DNA of 64,000 nt from Roseococcus thiosulfatophilus (GCF_017311575.1 NZ_JAFFQY010000055.1:124001-188000); one strand, 5' to 3'; shown: positions 37,506-47,788, numbered from the stretch's first letter. Notes: a model not told the origin generated them from the sequence alone. Numbers and translations are program-made.

Positions 37506-38345
37506 ATGTCGAACACGCCCGCCCTTCCCCTTCTCGGCGCCTGCCTCAACGTCGAGGACCTGCCCGACCACCGCGACTGGCTGCTGGAGCAGCCACGCGA
37601 CCTCGAACTCCAGGATTTCTGCCGCAGCGAGGTGCTGGACAGCGACTGGCGCGCCCGCGCCGCCCGCGCGAAATCCCTGCTGGAAGGGCACAAGGGGCGG
37701 CTCGGCATCCATGGCCCCTTCTGGGGCTTCACCATCGCCTCCAAGGACCCCGAGATCCGCGCCGTGGTGCGGCGGCGGCTCGACCAGGGCCTCGATGCCT
37801 GCGCCGAACTGGGTGCGACCATGATGGTGGTCCACAGCCCCTACACCACCTGGGGCTACAACAATCTCGGCCATGACCAGGCGGCGCGGCAGCAGGTGCT
37901 GGACCTGAGCCACGACACGCTGGGCGCCGCCGTCCGGCGCGCGGAATCGCTGGGCGTCGTCCTCGTCATCGAGAACATCGAGGACAAGGACCCGATGGAG
38001 CGCGTGCTCCTCGCCCGCAGCTTCCACAGCGCCCATGTGCGCGTCTCGGTGGACACGGGCCACGCCAACTACGCCCATGGCAGCACCGGCGCGCCCCCGG
38101 TGGACCACTACATCACCGCCGCCGGCGAGCTGCTGGACCATGTCCACCTCCAGGACACGGACGGCTATGGCGACCGCCACTGGGTGCCGGGCGAGGGCAA
38201 CATCCCCTGGCCCGCCGTCTTCCGCGCCATCGCGGGCGTCATGGCTGCGCATGGCACCACGCCCCGCCTGAAGCTGGAACTGAAGGAAAACGCCCGGGTG
38301 CGCGAGGGCGCGGCCTTCCTCGCGGCGGCAGGGCTGGCGCGTTAG
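37506..38345 (+). CDS. sugar phosphate isomerase/epimerase family TIM barrel
   Basis: 279 residues of the xylose-isomerase-like TIM-barrel superfamily. Visible features: [11 protein letters not shown] (barrel strand), [32 protein letters not shown] with metal-ligand Glu, [13 protein letters not shown] (Asp/His ligands), [25 protein letters not shown]. Divalent-metal sugar or sugar-phosphate isomerase; the substrate cannot be read. First of four closely packed genes (23-bp gap, then two ATGA overlaps). Confidence 0.88.
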   Translation: MSNTPALPLLGACLNVEDLPDHRDWLLEQPRDLELQDFCRSEVLDSDWRARAARAKSLLEGHKGRLGIHGPFWGFTIASKDPEIRAVVRRRLDQGLDACAELGATMMVVHSPYTTWGYNNLGHDQAARQQVLDLSHDTLGAAVRRAESLGVVLVIENIEDKDPMERVLLARSFHSAHVRVSVDTGHANYAHGSTGAPPVDHYITAAGELLDHVHLQDTDGYGDRHWVPGEGNIPWPAVFRAIAGVMAAHGTTPRLKLELKENARVREGAAFLAAAGLAR

Positions 38346-38368
38346 CGCGCCTGATCTACAAAGGGGGC

Positions 38369-38872
38369 GTGGCCCCTGAACCGCCTTTCTGGAAGACCGT
38401 CCCGCTGGAGCGCATGACGCGCGCCCAATGGGAAAGCCTGTGCGATGGCTGCGGCCGCTGCTGCCTGCACAAGCTGCGCGACGCCGACACGGAGGAGCTG
38501 CACCACACCGACGTGGCCTGCCGGCTGCTGGACCGTGCCACGGCCCGCTGCACCGACTACGCCAACCGCCGCGCCCGCGTGCCGGATTGCATCCGCCTCA
38601 CGCCCAAGCGGCTGGCGGGCATGGACTGGCTGCCGCCCACCTGCGCCTACCGCCTGCTGGCCGAGGGGCGGGATTTGCCGGACTGGCACCCGCTCCGCTC
38701 CGGCGACCCGGAGAGCGTGGTCCGCGCCGGCGTCTCCGTGCGCGGCCGCGCGGTGGCGGAGCGCGAGGCGGGCGCGCTAGAGGACCACATCACCACCTGG
38801 CCGGGCGACTGGCCGCGCCGGGCGGGGCCAAGGCCCCTGCCCGGCTCACTCACAGAGGAAACTGCCCCATGA
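38369..38872 (+). CDS. YcgN-family cysteine cluster protein (UPF0260)
   Basis: 167 residues. Four conserved cysteines cluster in [13 protein letters not shown], with further C at [14 protein letters not shown], and PDCIRLTPK; this is the UPF0260/YcgN pattern, thought to bind a metal or Fe-S cluster. Function unknown. The GTG start at 38369 has an AAGGGGG site just upstream. Stop overlaps the next start (ATGA at 38869). Confidence 0.88.
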   Translation: MAPEPPFWKTVPLERMTRAQWESLCDGCGRCCLHKLRDADTEELHHTDVACRLLDRATARCTDYANRRARVPDCIRLTPKRLAGMDWLPPTCAYRLLAEGRDLPDWHPLRSGDPESVVRAGVSVRGRAVAEREAGALEDHITTWPGDWPRRAGPRPLPGSLTEETAP

Positions 38873-39804
38873 AGGATGCCCTGTTCGGCGGCGTGAACGC
38901 CGCGGTGCTGACCGCGATGCGCGAGGATTTCTCGCCCGACCTCGACCGCATGGCCGCCCACGCCAAGTGGCTGCTGGCCAATGGCTGCAATGGCCTCGGC
39001 ATCCTCGGCACCACGGGCGAGGCCAACAGCTTCTCCGCGAAGGAGCGCATGGCCATCCTGGAAGGGCTGATCGCGCGCGGCGTGCCGGCTTCCACCATGA
39101 TGCCAGGTGCGGGTGTCTCCTCCATCACGGAAACGGTGGAGCTGACCCAGCATGCCCGCGCCCAGGGCTGCCGCGGCGTGCTGCTGCTGCCGCCCTTCTA
39201 CTACAAGAACCCCTCCGATGACGGCATCTTCGCCTTCTTCGACGAGGTGGCGAAGCGCGTCGGCGGCGGCATCGCGCTCTACCTCTACAACTTCCCGCAG
39301 CAATCGGCGGTGCCCTTCAGCCTGAACGTGATCGGCCGCCTGCTGGACGCGCATCCGGGCGTGTTCAAGGGCGTGAAGGACAGCTCGGGCGACTACGCGA
39401 ACATGAAGGCGATGATTGACGCCTTCGCGTCGCGCGGCTTCGAGGTCTATTCGGGCAGCGATGAATTCCTGCAGAAGATCCTGGCCGAGGGCGGCGCCGG
39501 CTGCATCACCGCCGCCTCCAACGGCAATTCCCATTGGGGTGGCATCGTCTACGCCAAGCGCACCGGCCCCGAGGCCGACGCCGCCCAGGCCATGCTGACC
39601 GCCACCCGCAAGGCCGCGACCAGCGTGGCCCTCATCCCGGGCCTGCGCGAGATCATCGCCCGCAGCACCGGCGATGCCGGCTGGCGCACCATCCGCCCGC
39701 CCCACCTGCCGCTGTCCCAGGCCGATGCCGACAAGGCCTGGGCCGCCTGGGAAGCCGCCGGCGCCCTGCCCCTGCCGGGGCTGATGAAGGCCGCGGCGGA
39801 ATGA
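38869..39804 (+). CDS. dihydrodipicolinate synthase family protein
   Basis: 311-residue class I aldolase-type TIM barrel related to DapA and N-acetylneuraminate lyase. It has [17 protein letters not shown] (pyruvate-binding GTTGE), the catalytic tyrosine in YLYNFPQQS and the Schiff-base lysine in [11 protein letters not shown]. The diverged lid and the neighbours (an isomerase and a cupin) make a catabolic aldolase or dehydratase more likely than lysine synthesis. Start ATG 38869 overlaps the YcgN stop. Confidence 0.88.
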   Translation: MKDALFGGVNAAVLTAMREDFSPDLDRMAAHAKWLLANGCNGLGILGTTGEANSFSAKERMAILEGLIARGVPASTMMPGAGVSSITETVELTQHARAQGCRGVLLLPPFYYKNPSDDGIFAFFDEVAKRVGGGIALYLYNFPQQSAVPFSLNVIGRLLDAHPGVFKGVKDSSGDYANMKAMIDAFASRGFEVYSGSDEFLQKILAEGGAGCITAASNGNSHWGGIVYAKRTGPEADAAQAMLTATRKAATSVALIPGLREIIARSTGDAGWRTIRPPHLPLSQADADKAWAAWEAAGALPLPGLMKAAAE

Positions 39805-40136
39805 GCTTTTCCGACGCCGCATCCCCCGGCCCGCTGCGCTGCCGCCCGCCCGCCGTGCCGGTTCTCCAGCTGGATGACGACAAGGTGCGCGTCATCCGCT
39901 GGGATTTCGAGCCCGGCGCGGAAACGGGCTTCCACCGCCATGGCTGGCTCTATGTCGTGGTGCCCATGATGGACGGCACGCTGCACATCGAATTCCCCGA
40001 TGGCAGCACCATGGAGGCGCAGCTCAAGGCCGGGGTCGCCTATAGCCGCCCGGCCGGGGTGGAGCACAACGTGGTCAATGCCGGCCCCGGCCCGCTGAGC
40101 TTCGTGGAGACCGAGGTGAAGGCCTGGCCGGGCTGA
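39801..40136 (+). CDS. cupin domain protein
   Basis: 111-residue single cupin: FEPGAETGFHRHGWLYVVVPMMDGTLHIEF carries a His-x-His metal-ligand pattern, and YSRPAGVEHNVVNAGPGPLSFVETEV carries the second-motif His. Coupled by ATGA (39801) to the aldolase-family gene, so it likely acts in the same pathway. No specific substrate known. Confidence 0.85.
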   Translation: MSFSDAASPGPLRCRPPAVPVLQLDDDKVRVIRWDFEPGAETGFHRHGWLYVVVPMMDGTLHIEFPDGSTMEAQLKAGVAYSRPAGVEHNVVNAGPGPLSFVETEVKAWPG

Positions 40137-40145
40137 GAGCCCGGC

Positions 40146-40802
40146 CTATCCCTTCAACTGGCTGCCCAGCATGACGGCGAACCAGGCGTAGCTGTCGGCG
40201 TTGATCAGGGCCTGCGCCTTGTCGGTGAAGACGCCCTCCGGCGTGACGGCGTCGTCCTTGAAATAGCAGTAATCATCCGTGCCCGCATATTTGTGCGTGG
40301 CCTCGTGGATCAGCACCTGCGCGCCGAGCTTGCCGGAGAGCAGGCGGTCGTCGTTGAGCTTGATGGCACCCCAGAGCGTGTTCGTCCCATCGCCCCGGTC
40401 GATCGCCATGTTGTGGTAGGGCTTGGTGGGAACGCCGCCGCTCACGCCGTTCACCTCGCCCAGGTCGTCGCTGTCGCCGCTGCCGACATTGTCGCCGACC
40501 TTGAGGGTGACATCGGCCTCCAGCCCCGTCTTCGTCTGCGTGAGGATCTGCAGGATCGTGCCGAGCGAGGCCGCGTCGATGCGCGTGGGCGGCGTCAGGA
40601 AGTAGCGCGCGGCCAGGGCGGCATGGTCGCGCGGGCCGTTGGTGGTCTGCAACGCGGCGGTGGTGCGGCGCAGGAAGGCGCGCGCCAGGCTCAACGACAT
40701 CTTCGCGGCGGCGTAGACGGCGATGTTGGTGGTGGGCCGCGTCATCACCACGAGCTGGCCCGTGCCTATGGTGAAGCTCTGTTGCGTGGTGAACCGCGTC
40801 AT
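40146..40802 (-). CDS. M35-like (aspzincin) metallopeptidase domain protein
   Basis: 218 residues with no signal peptide. The zinc site HEATH (about 167) is followed by KYAGTDDYCY and by INADSYAWF, where the Asp is the third zinc ligand; this HExxH...GTxDxxY...D set defines the aspzincin/M35 (lysyl endopeptidase-type) group. The remaining N-terminal half is of unknown function. Start at ATG 40802, which has a strong CCGGAGG ribosome site; the in-frame GTG 12 codons upstream lacks one. Convergent with the cupin gene. Confidence 0.8.
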   Translation of the reverse strand: MTRFTTQQSFTIGTGQLVVMTRPTTNIAVYAAAKMSLSLARAFLRRTTAALQTTNGPRDHAALAARYFLTPPTRIDAASLGTILQILTQTKTGLEADVTLKVGDNVGSGDSDDLGEVNGVSGGVPTKPYHNMAIDRGDGTNTLWGAIKLNDDRLLSGKLGAQVLIHEATHKYAGTDDYCYFKDDAVTPEGVFTDKAQALINADSYAWFAVMLGSQLKG

Positions 40803-40879
40803 GGCGCCTCCGGGACCAAGCCGCAGCAGGCTATGCACGCATAACGTGCACAGACAAGTGAATTCCTAACCTGCGCGTG

Positions 40880-41242
40880 TCAGATTTGGCGCCCGCCATC
40901 CGGCGGGCAGAAGATGTCCCGCAGCGTCAGCAGGATGCGCCCCACCCGGGGGTCGGCCACGCGGTAATGGATGGTGGTGGCGGCGCGGCGCGTGGCCACC
41001 AGCCCATCGGCCCTGAGCCGCGCCAGGTGCTGGGAGATGGCGGGCTGCGACAGCCCCACCATTTCGGCCAGCCGCCCCACCGTCACCTCACCCTCGGTGA
41101 TGAGGTGGCACAGCAGCAGCAATCGCCGTTCATTGGCCAGCAGGCGCAGCAATTGCGCGGCCTCGCCGGCGCGTGCCTCCATCTCCGGCGGCAGCGCGGC
41201 GGGAAGAATGGTCCCGGGGTCTGGATTGGCCTGGAAGTCCAT
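40880..41242 (-). CDS. ArsR/SmtB-family transcriptional regulator
   Basis: 120 residues with a winged helix: AAQLLRLLANERRLLLLCHLI, VTVGRLAEMVGLSQPAISQHLARLRADGLVATRRAATTIHYRVAD. Cysteines at the start of the alpha3 helix (LLLLCHLI) and near the C-terminus (IFCPPDGG) are reminiscent of redox/sulfur-sensing BigR-type regulators rather than metal sensors. ATG 41242 gives MDFQANPDPG. It is 32 bp from the DUF2892 gene. Confidence 0.88.
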   Translation of the reverse strand: MDFQANPDPGTILPAALPPEMEARAGEAAQLLRLLANERRLLLLCHLITEGEVTVGRLAEMVGLSQPAISQHLARLRADGLVATRRAATTIHYRVADPRVGRILLTLRDIFCPPDGGRQI

Positions 41243-41274
41243 TCCGCCACCAATACGCGGAATTCTCTGGCGCG

Positions 41275-41475
41275 TCAGGCCCCTTTTGCCGCCGGGCAGG
41301 TGCGGATGCCCAAAAGCGTGTAGAGCGGGCATGTCCGCAGCAGCCCCGTGGCCAGCGGCACAATGCCGACCCAGCCCCAGGCGCCGATCAGCCCGGCCAG
41401 GGTGGCGACGATCAGCGCCAGCCCCACCGCGACCCGCAGCATCCGGTCCACGCCGCCCACATTGGTTGCGAACAT
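41275..41475 (-). CDS. DUF2892 (YgaP-type) small membrane protein
   Basis: 66 residues with two TM helices: NVGGVDRMLRVAVGLALIVATL, then IGAWGWVGIVPLATGLLRTCPLYTLLGIRTC with two cysteine positions. This is the membrane half of sulfurtransferase YgaP. Next to an ArsR regulator it suggests a sulfide/thiosulfate-responsive unit, though no rhodanese domain is here. The start ATG 41475 is preferred (GAAGGG site 9 nt upstream); an alternative ATG at 41484 adds MTA. Confidence 0.85.
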   Translation of the reverse strand: MFATNVGGVDRMLRVAVGLALIVATLAGLIGAWGWVGIVPLATGLLRTCPLYTLLGIRTCPAAKGA

Positions 41476-41567
41476 CGCCGTCATCCCTTCGCCAGAGCGA
41501 CGGAGAGGCCCGCCGCCCAATCTGCGCGAAAGCTAATGCAAGGCGGAAAGGCCCGCCTTGATGCGGA

Positions 41568-42968
41568 TCAACGCCCCGTCATGATCCGGTCCACCAGCTG
41601 GCGGACCGTCGGCACGAAGCCGTTGGAATAGAAGGGGTCGCTGCCGAAGCGGTAGGCGTTGTGGCCCGCGAACATCAGATTGTCCTGCAGGCTGCCGTCA
41701 TGGGCGATGTCCTGCAGGGTCTTCTGGATGCAGAAGCTGCGCGGATCGGCCTTCTTGCCGGTGGAATAGTCGGGTTCGATCTGCGTCCAGTTGCTGAAGC
41801 GGCAATGGCTGAGGCAGCCCATGCAGGCCACCTGGTCCGCCACGATCTCGCGCGACTTCTCGGGGGTGACAAAGATCAGCGTGCTGTCGGGCGTCCGCAT
41901 CGCCTCGGTGAAGCCGGCCGAAAGCCAGGATTCCGCCCGCGCCCGGTCACCCGGCGTCAGCCACACCAGGCGCTTGCGCGGCCCGATGCCGAGTTCCGCC
42001 GTGTGCTCGCCCACGGGCTCCATGGTGTAGGCCACCTGGCGCTCGCTGCGGGCCTCCAGCTCGGCCAGGAAGTCGTTGCGGACGGCGCTGGAATAGAAGC
42101 CGGTGGGCGAGAAGGGTTGCAGCAGCACGTCGCCAGGCTGCAGGTCGGTCAGGCGCTTCTTCCAGGCGTCGCTGATGGGCGATTCCTTGGTCAGCAGCGG
42201 CCGCGTGCCGAACTGGAAGGCGATGGGGCCCAGCTCGGGGTTGTCGATCCAATCCTCCCATTCCTCCAGCCACCAGACGCCGCCCGCCATGATGATGGGC
42301 GTGGCGTCCAGGCCGAAGGCGCGCATCTGCTCGCGCAGCTTGCGGACGCGCTCATAGGGCGCCTCGGGCTTCTTCGGGTCCTCGCTGTTGGACAGCCCGT
42401 TGTGGCCGCCCGCCAGCCAGGGGTCCTCATAGACCACGCCGCCCAGCCATTCGCTGACCTTGGAATAGCTGCGCTTCCACAGCGCCGAGAAGGCGCGGGC
42501 GGAGGAGACGATGGGGTAGTAGTGGACGCCGAAATCCTTCGCGATCTCGGCCAGGCGGTAGGGCATGCCCGCGCCGCAGGTGATGCCGTTGACGAGGCCC
42601 TTGGCCCCTTCCAGCACGCCGCGGATCACGCGCTCGGCGCCGCCCATCTCCCACAGGATGTTGGCATGGATGCGGGCATCCTTGCCGCCCACCTCCCGCG
42701 CCTCGCGCGCCTGGGCGATGCCGCCCGCGATGCCATAGGCCACCAGCTCCTCGTGCCGGTCGCGGCGGGTGGTGCCGTGGTAGACCTGCCGGATGGTCCG
42801 GCCTTCCGCGTCATAGCTGTCGGCGTTGACGGCCGAGAAGGTGCCAACACCTCCGGCCGCGGCCCAGGCGCCGGCTGTCAGCCCATTGCTGACAGCGACA
42901 CCCTTGCCGCCCTCGACCAGGGGCAGCACGTCGACGCCGCCCATGCGGATTGTATTGATGGCCTTCAC
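41568..42968 (-). CDS. nitronate monooxygenase-family FMN enzyme
   Basis: 466-residue FMN TIM barrel of the 2-nitropropane dioxygenase/enoyl-reductase clan. It has VSNGLTAGAWAAAGGVGTFSAV, ANILWEMGG, GITCGAGMPYRL, HYYPIVSSARAFSALW and the glycine-rich MAGGVWWLEEWEDWI..FQFGTRPLLT phosphate-binding region. The C-terminal extension has cysteines (VACMGCLSHCRFSNW, SFCIQ) usual for the bacterial long form. Substrate uncertain. It follows DUF2892 on the minus strand but 80 bp away. Confidence 0.85.
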   Translation of the reverse strand: MKAINTIRMGGVDVLPLVEGGKGVAVSNGLTAGAWAAAGGVGTFSAVNADSYDAEGRTIRQVYHGTTRRDRHEELVAYGIAGGIAQAREAREVGGKDARIHANILWEMGGAERVIRGVLEGAKGLVNGITCGAGMPYRLAEIAKDFGVHYYPIVSSARAFSALWKRSYSKVSEWLGGVVYEDPWLAGGHNGLSNSEDPKKPEAPYERVRKLREQMRAFGLDATPIIMAGGVWWLEEWEDWIDNPELGPIAFQFGTRPLLTKESPISDAWKKRLTDLQPGDVLLQPFSPTGFYSSAVRNDFLAELEARSERQVAYTMEPVGEHTAELGIGPRKRLVWLTPGDRARAESWLSAGFTEAMRTPDSTLIFVTPEKSREIVADQVACMGCLSHCRFSNWTQIEPDYSTGKKADPRSFCIQKTLQDIAHDGSLQDNLMFAGHNAYRFGSDPFYSNGFVPTVRQLVDRIMTGR

Positions 42969-43055
42969 GGCGACCTACCCCGGGAGAATTCTTCTGACAG
43001 TTACGTTACCACGATCCCGGCCGGCGCAAGAGGCGCCGGCCGGTTTGGTCGTGAT

Positions 43056-45257
43056 TCAGTCGCGCTCGCGGCGCGGGCCGCGGTCACGGCCCTCGCGGCG
43101 GGGACGATCCTCGCCCTCGCCACCTTCGCGGGGGCGGCGCTCGCCCACCTGCTCGGTGATATCGGCGCCCGTGGCCTGGTCCACAACCCGCATGGACAGC
43201 TTCACCTTGCCGCGGTCGTCGAAGCCGATGACCTTCACCTTCACGGCATCGCCTTCCTTGACGATGTCGGTGGTGCGGTTCACCCGCTCATTGGCCAGTT
43301 CGGAAATGTGGACCAGCCCGTCCTTGGCGCCCAGGAAGTTCACGAAGGCGCCGAATTCGGCGGTCTTGACCACCTTGCCGTTGTAGATCTGGCCGATCTC
43401 GGCCTCGGCCGTGATGCCCTTGATCCGGTCAATGGCCGCCTGCGTCGCCTCGGGGTTGGACGAGGCGATCTTGATCGTCCCGTCATCCTCGATGTCGATC
43501 TTGGTGCCGGTCTGCTCGACGATCTCGCGGATCACCTTGCCGCCGGTCCCGATCACTTCGCGGATCTTGTCCTTGGGCACGTTGATGATGGTGATGCGCG
43601 GCGCCGTCGCCGCCATCTCCGTCCGCGCGCCCGTGATGGCCTTGGCCATCTCGCCCAGGATGTGGATGCGGCCGTCCTTGGCCTGGGCCAGGGCGGTCTT
43701 CATGATCTCGAAGGTGATGGACGTGATCTTGATGTCCATCTGCAGGCTGGTGATGCCCGCCTCGGTGCCGGCCACCTTGAAGTCCATGTCGCCGAGGTGG
43801 TCCTCGTCGCCCAGGATGTCGCTCAGCACGGCGAAGCCGCGGTCTTCCTTGATCAGGCCCATGGCGATGCCCGCCACCGGCCGCGCCAGCGGGCAGCCCG
43901 CATCCATCAGCGCGAGCGAGGTGCCGCACACCGTCGCCATCGAGGAGGAGCCGTTGCTCTCCGTGATCTCGGACACGATGCGCATCGTGTACGGGAACTT
44001 CTCCTTCTCCGGCAGCACGGGGTGCATGGCGCGCCAGGCCAGCTTGCCATGGCCGATCTCGCGCCGGCCGGGGCTGCCCATGCGGCCCGTCTCGCCCACC
44101 GAGTAGGGGGGGAAGTTGTAGTGCAGCATGAAGTTCTCGCGGTACTCGCCCGCCAGCGCGTCAATGATCTGCTCGTCCTGGCCGGTGCCAAGCGTGGCGA
44201 CGCACAGCGCCTGCGTCTCGCCGCGCGTGAACAGCGCCGAGCCATGGGCGCGCGGCAGCACGCCCACCTCCGCCACGATGGGGCGGACGGTCTTGGTGTC
44301 GCGGCCGTCAATGCGGATGCCGGTGTCGAGGATGGCGCCGCGGACCACATCCGCCTCCAGCGCCTTCATCATGCCCTTGGCGGCGTCGGTGTTGGCGCCC
44401 TCGGCCTCCAGGGCGGCCATCACGGCCTTCTTCGCCTCGGAGACGGCCTTCTGGCGCGCCTGCTTGTCGGTGATCTTGTAGGCCTCGGCCATCTGGGCGG
44501 TGCCGAGTTCCGCGATGCGGGCCTTCAGCGCCTCCAGGGCGGGGTCGGCCTCGGCCAGGTCCCAGGGCTCCTTCGCGGCCACCTCGGCCAGCGCGATGAT
44601 GCCCTCGATGACCGGCTGGAAGCCCTTGTGGCCGAATTCCAGCGCGGCGAGCATCTGTTCCTCGCTCAGCTCATGCGCCTCGCTCTCCACCATCAGCACG
44701 CCCTCGGCGGTGCCGGCGATGACGAGGTCCAGCTTCGACAGCTTGCGTTGCGCCGCCGTCGGGTTCAGCACGAATTGCCCGTCAATGTAGCCCACGCGCG
44801 CCCCGCCCACCGGGCCGAAGAAGGGGATGCCCGACAGCGTCAGCGCGGCGGAGCAGCCCACCAGCGCGACCATGTCCGGGTCGTTCTCGAGGTCATGCGA
44901 CAGCACAGTCGCGATGACCTGCACCTCGTTGCGGAACCCTTCCGGGAAGAGCGGGCGGATGGGGCGGTCAATGAGGCGGGAGATCAGCGTCTCGCTCTCG
45001 GAGGGGCGCCCTTCGCGCTTGAAGAAGCCGCCGGGGATCTTGCCCGCCGCGAAGGCCTTTTCCTGGTAGTTCACCGTGAGGGGGAAGAAGTCCTGGCCGG
45101 GCTTCACGCTGCGGCTGCCCACCACGGTGCAGAGCACGATGGTGTCACCCAGGCGCGCCATCACGGCGCCATCGGCCTGGCGGGCGATCTTGCCCGTCTC
45201 GAGCGTCAGGATCTGGCCGCCCCAGGGAATGTCCTTGCGGAAATAGTTGTCGAACAT
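43056..45257 (-). CDS. pnp: polyribonucleotide nucleotidyltransferase
   Basis: 733-residue 3'-5' phosphorolytic exoribonuclease of the degradosome. Two RNase PH domains ([30 protein letters not shown] at the N-terminus, [20 protein letters not shown] at about 373), a KH domain ([26 protein letters not shown]) and an S1 domain ([30 protein letters not shown]), then an Arg/Glu/Gly-rich tail. Start ATG 45257. It is the last gene of the long operon, preceded by a 344-bp non-coding space that likely holds its own promoter and leader. Confidence 0.97.
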   Translation of the reverse strand: MFDNYFRKDIPWGGQILTLETGKIARQADGAVMARLGDTIVLCTVVGSRSVKPGQDFFPLTVNYQEKAFAAGKIPGGFFKREGRPSESETLISRLIDRPIRPLFPEGFRNEVQVIATVLSHDLENDPDMVALVGCSAALTLSGIPFFGPVGGARVGYIDGQFVLNPTAAQRKLSKLDLVIAGTAEGVLMVESEAHELSEEQMLAALEFGHKGFQPVIEGIIALAEVAAKEPWDLAEADPALEALKARIAELGTAQMAEAYKITDKQARQKAVSEAKKAVMAALEAEGANTDAAKGMMKALEADVVRGAILDTGIRIDGRDTKTVRPIVAEVGVLPRAHGSALFTRGETQALCVATLGTGQDEQIIDALAGEYRENFMLHYNFPPYSVGETGRMGSPGRREIGHGKLAWRAMHPVLPEKEKFPYTMRIVSEITESNGSSSMATVCGTSLALMDAGCPLARPVAGIAMGLIKEDRGFAVLSDILGDEDHLGDMDFKVAGTEAGITSLQMDIKITSITFEIMKTALAQAKDGRIHILGEMAKAITGARTEMAATAPRITIINVPKDKIREVIGTGGKVIREIVEQTGTKIDIEDDGTIKIASSNPEATQAAIDRIKGITAEAEIGQIYNGKVVKTAEFGAFVNFLGAKDGLVHISELANERVNRTTDIVKEGDAVKVKVIGFDDRGKVKLSMRVVDQATGADITEQVGERRPREGGEGEDRPRREGRDRGPRRERD

Positions 45258-45601
45258 GCGTCGTCCTAGCTTGCCCCCGGCCCCGGATGGGCCGTCATGG
45301 GGCATGGATGTGCGCGACGCGGCAGGAAGGCAGTTCGTCCACCCGGCCGCCCGGCAGAAGGGGAGGCTCTCGGCGTCTCGGGGGACATGGGGCCGGGGTG
45401 CGCGCACCCGCGGCAAGGCCATGTGGCCGGAGGCGCCGCCGACCCATCTTCCGTCAGGAATGTCCGGTGGCTCTGACAACCCGCCGCGGACGCGGTCGGT
45501 TATGCCGCGCCGGAGGTTCCGACGAGGCAGGCCCCCTTATGGACCGGATGGGCTCCGGACACCAGTGGAAAGTCGGGGGGGAAGTGGCGGCGCCGCGCGT
45601 C
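45258..45601. other. pnp leader/intergenic region, 344 bp, no gene
   Basis: No ORF with coding character is seen on either strand. A perfect 14-bp palindrome GGGTGCGCGCACCC lies at 45396-45409 and other short inverted repeats occur. Because pnp is known to be autoregulated through leader structures in other bacteria, this long upstream region may have such a role; the sequence alone does not show it. Confidence 0.4.
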
Positions 45602-46063
45602 TCAGCGCCGGCGCTTCTTGTGCTCGGGCTCCGGCAGGCCGAGGTTCAGTTCGCGGAAACCCGTGTGCATCACCAGCAGCGGCCCGCCATCGGGCAGGCG
45701 CATCTTCATCCGCCCGTAGGTATCGGGCGGATGGACGCGGATACGCGCCAGGTCGGCCTGGGCGGCATAGCGACGGAAGGGCCGGAAAAGCCCCTGCATC
45801 TCGAAGACCAGGCCTTCAGGCACGCGCCAGATGCGCGCGATGGTCACGCGCCGGCGGCGATCGGTGAGGATCGCCACCACCAGCAGCAGAAGCTGGGTCA
45901 GGAAGAGGACGGTGGGGCTGTCGCCCCCGGGCGCCACCTCGTCCAGGCTGGCGTAGAGCGCCACCGCCATGCCGGCCACGCAGGCCCAGGAGATGACGCT
46001 CAACACCCACATGATCCGCCCGCGGTTCGACTCGAAGAGCAGAACCGGCGGGCGGCGCCGCAT
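45602..46063 (-). CDS. small membrane protein of unknown function in the rpsO-pnp interval
   Basis: 153 residues with two N-terminal TM helices (about 19-40 and 50-66) followed by a soluble domain with a PH-like look: RVTIARIWRVPEGLVFEMQGLFRPFRRYAAQADLARIRVHPP, RMKMRLPDGGPLLVMHTGF, and a basic KKRRR tail. It resembles bacterial PH-like membrane proteins but I cannot name a family. It overlaps the rpsO stop by 1-3 bp (GTGATG), so it is translated with rpsO. Confidence 0.75.
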   Translation of the reverse strand: MRRRPPVLLFESNRGRIMWVLSVISWACVAGMAVALYASLDEVAPGGDSPTVLFLTQLLLLVVAILTDRRRRVTIARIWRVPEGLVFEMQGLFRPFRRYAAQADLARIRVHPPDTYGRMKMRLPDGGPLLVMHTGFRELNLGLPEPEHKKRRR

Positions 46064-46332
46064 CACCGGCGCAGGCCGAGCCGCCCGATCAGTGCTTCGT
46101 AGCGGGCCCGGTCCTTGCGCTTCACATAGTCCAGCAGGCCACGGCGCTGGCCGACCAGCACCAGCAGGCCGCGGCGGCTGTGGAAATCCTTGGCGTGGGT
46201 CTTGAGGTGCTCGGTCAGGTTCGAGATGCGCTCGCTCAGGATCGCGACCTGCACCTCGGGGCTGCCCGTATCGCCCGGCTTCTGGGCGTAGTCCTGGATG
46301 AGCGCGGCGCGGCGCTCGGCGGTGATCGACAT
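46063..46332 (-). CDS. rpsO: 30S ribosomal protein S15
   Basis: 89 residues matching S15 throughout: [36 protein letters not shown], then [36 protein letters not shown]. Binds 16S rRNA early in 30S assembly. Usual position between truB and pnp. Confidence 0.97.
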   Translation of the reverse strand: MSITAERRAALIQDYAQKPGDTGSPEVQVAILSERISNLTEHLKTHAKDFHSRRGLLVLVGQRRGLLDYVKRKDRARYEALIGRLGLRR

Positions 46333-46378
46333 CGGCGTGTTCCTTGTGGGTCTGGAGTGAAGCGACGGCGCGCCGGTG

Positions 46379-47335
46379 TCAGGCCGCCCGAATGGCGTCG
46401 GCCATCAGCCTTTCGGGCCTGAGCATCCCTTCCTCGAGACGGCACAGGCCCACGAACCGCTCCCCTGCCACCACGCGCACCAGCCCCCCATCGGGGTCGG
46501 CGTCGGGCGGAACCCGTCCCATGAATTCCACCAGGCTGAGGGCCTGGCCGAAGCCGAGACGGGCGGCCTCCCCTTCCGTGACGGCCAGTGCCGGGATGTC
46601 GGCCAGCGCGGTCGCGAACGGAAGAAGGACGTCCAGTGAAGGAAGCGGGATATCGCCGCTTCCCGCGATCTTGTCCAGGGGCACGGCATGCGCCTCCAGG
46701 AAGGGGCCGACCCGCAGCCGGCGCAGGGCGGCGATATGCCCCACCGTGCCGACCGCGCGCGCCAGGTCCCGCGCCAGCGAGCGCATGTAGACGCCCTTGC
46801 CCGACTGCACCTCGAAGATGGCGGTGTCCGCATCCGGCCGCGCGATGAGTTCGAAGCGGTCCACCCGGGCGGGGCGGGCTTCCAGCACCACCTCCTGCCC
46901 GTCGCGCGCCAGGTCATAGGCGCGTTCGCCATTGATCTTGATGGCGGAATAGACGGGCGGGATCTGCATGATGTCGCCGGTGAAGGCGGGCAGGGCCGCC
47001 CGGATGGCCTCGTCCGTGGGGCGCGCCTCGCTCGTCTCCGTCACCGCGCCATCGGCATCGTCGGAATCGCGGGCTTCGCCGAAACGGAGCGTGAAGTGAT
47101 AGACCTTCGTGCCGTCCATCACATAGGGCACGGTCTTGGTGGCGGCGCCGAAGGCGATGGGCAGCAGGCCGGTCGCCAGCGGGTCCAGCGTGCCGCCATG
47201 GCCCGCCTTCTGCGCGTCGAAGGCGCGCTTCACCTTGTTCACGACATCGGTGCTTCCGATCCCGCTGGGCTTGTCCACGATCAACCAGCCGTTGATGTCA
47301 CGGCCGCGGGGCTTTTTCTTGAATTGGCGGGGCAT
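46379..47335 (-). CDS. truB: tRNA pseudouridine(55) synthase
   Basis: 318 residues. The catalytic motif [15 protein letters not shown] holds the Asp that attacks U55 (about residue 44-58); the start [29 protein letters not shown] and [21 protein letters not shown] are further markers, with a PUA-like C-terminus. Start ATG 47335; a TTG two codons upstream is less likely. Confidence 0.97.
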   Translation of the reverse strand: MPRQFKKKPRGRDINGWLIVDKPSGIGSTDVVNKVKRAFDAQKAGHGGTLDPLATGLLPIAFGAATKTVPYVMDGTKVYHFTLRFGEARDSDDADGAVTETSEARPTDEAIRAALPAFTGDIMQIPPVYSAIKINGERAYDLARDGQEVVLEARPARVDRFELIARPDADTAIFEVQSGKGVYMRSLARDLARAVGTVGHIAALRRLRVGPFLEAHAVPLDKIAGSGDIPLPSLDVLLPFATALADIPALAVTEGEAARLGFGQALSLVEFMGRVPPDADPDGGLVRVVAGERFVGLCRLEEGMLRPERLMADAIRAA

Positions 47336-47355
47336 GTGCAATCCTTGAGGGCGGG

Positions 47356-47784
47356 TCAGCCCTCTTCGTCGGAATCCGGGCGGGGGGTCAGGTCGCGCGC
47401 CACCTCGGGCTGGCGCAGCACCCGCGTCATGTGCAGGGCGTAGTCCAGCGCCGTGTCGGGCTGGAAATGCAGGTCCGGCGCGTATTTCAGCCGCACCGCC
47501 TTGGCGATCTGGCTGCGCAGGAAGGGGGCGGCGCGCTTGAGCGCGGCGAACTGCTCGGGCGGCAGGTCCCGGCCCAGGCCGCTGACGAAGGCCGTCATGT
47601 GCTTGAGGTCCGGCGAGGCGCGGACCTCCGTCACGGTAATGCGGGCATTCGCCAGGTCGGGGTCGCGGAAATCCGCGCGTTCGAAGATGGCGGCCAGCGC
47701 GTGGCGGATTTCCTCGGCCACGCGCAACTGCCGTTGCGAGGGGCCGGCGGCGGCGCCAGCCCCCCGGGAAGATGAACGGGCCAT
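47356..47784 (-). CDS. rbfA: 30S ribosome-binding factor
   Basis: 142 residues with the KH-like RbfA fold: SQRQLRVAEEIRHALAAIFERADFRDPDL, ITVTEVRASPDLKHMTAFVSGL and IAKAVRLKYAPDLHFQPDTALDYALHMTRVL. It helps late 16S rRNA maturation. Lies 20 bp before truB. The start ATG at 47784 includes a short Ser/Ala-rich extension. Confidence 0.95.
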   Translation of the reverse strand: MARSSSRGAGAAAGPSQRQLRVAEEIRHALAAIFERADFRDPDLANARITVTEVRASPDLKHMTAFVSGLGRDLPPEQFAALKRAAPFLRSQIAKAVRLKYAPDLHFQPDTALDYALHMTRVLRQPEVARDLTPRPDSDEEG

Positions 47785-47788
47785 GGTC

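Noticed and set aside
41661-45269. 1202-codon plus-strand open frame opposite pnp and the nitronate monooxygenase gene
   Set aside because: No domain; spans two well-supported genes and their gap on the other strand.
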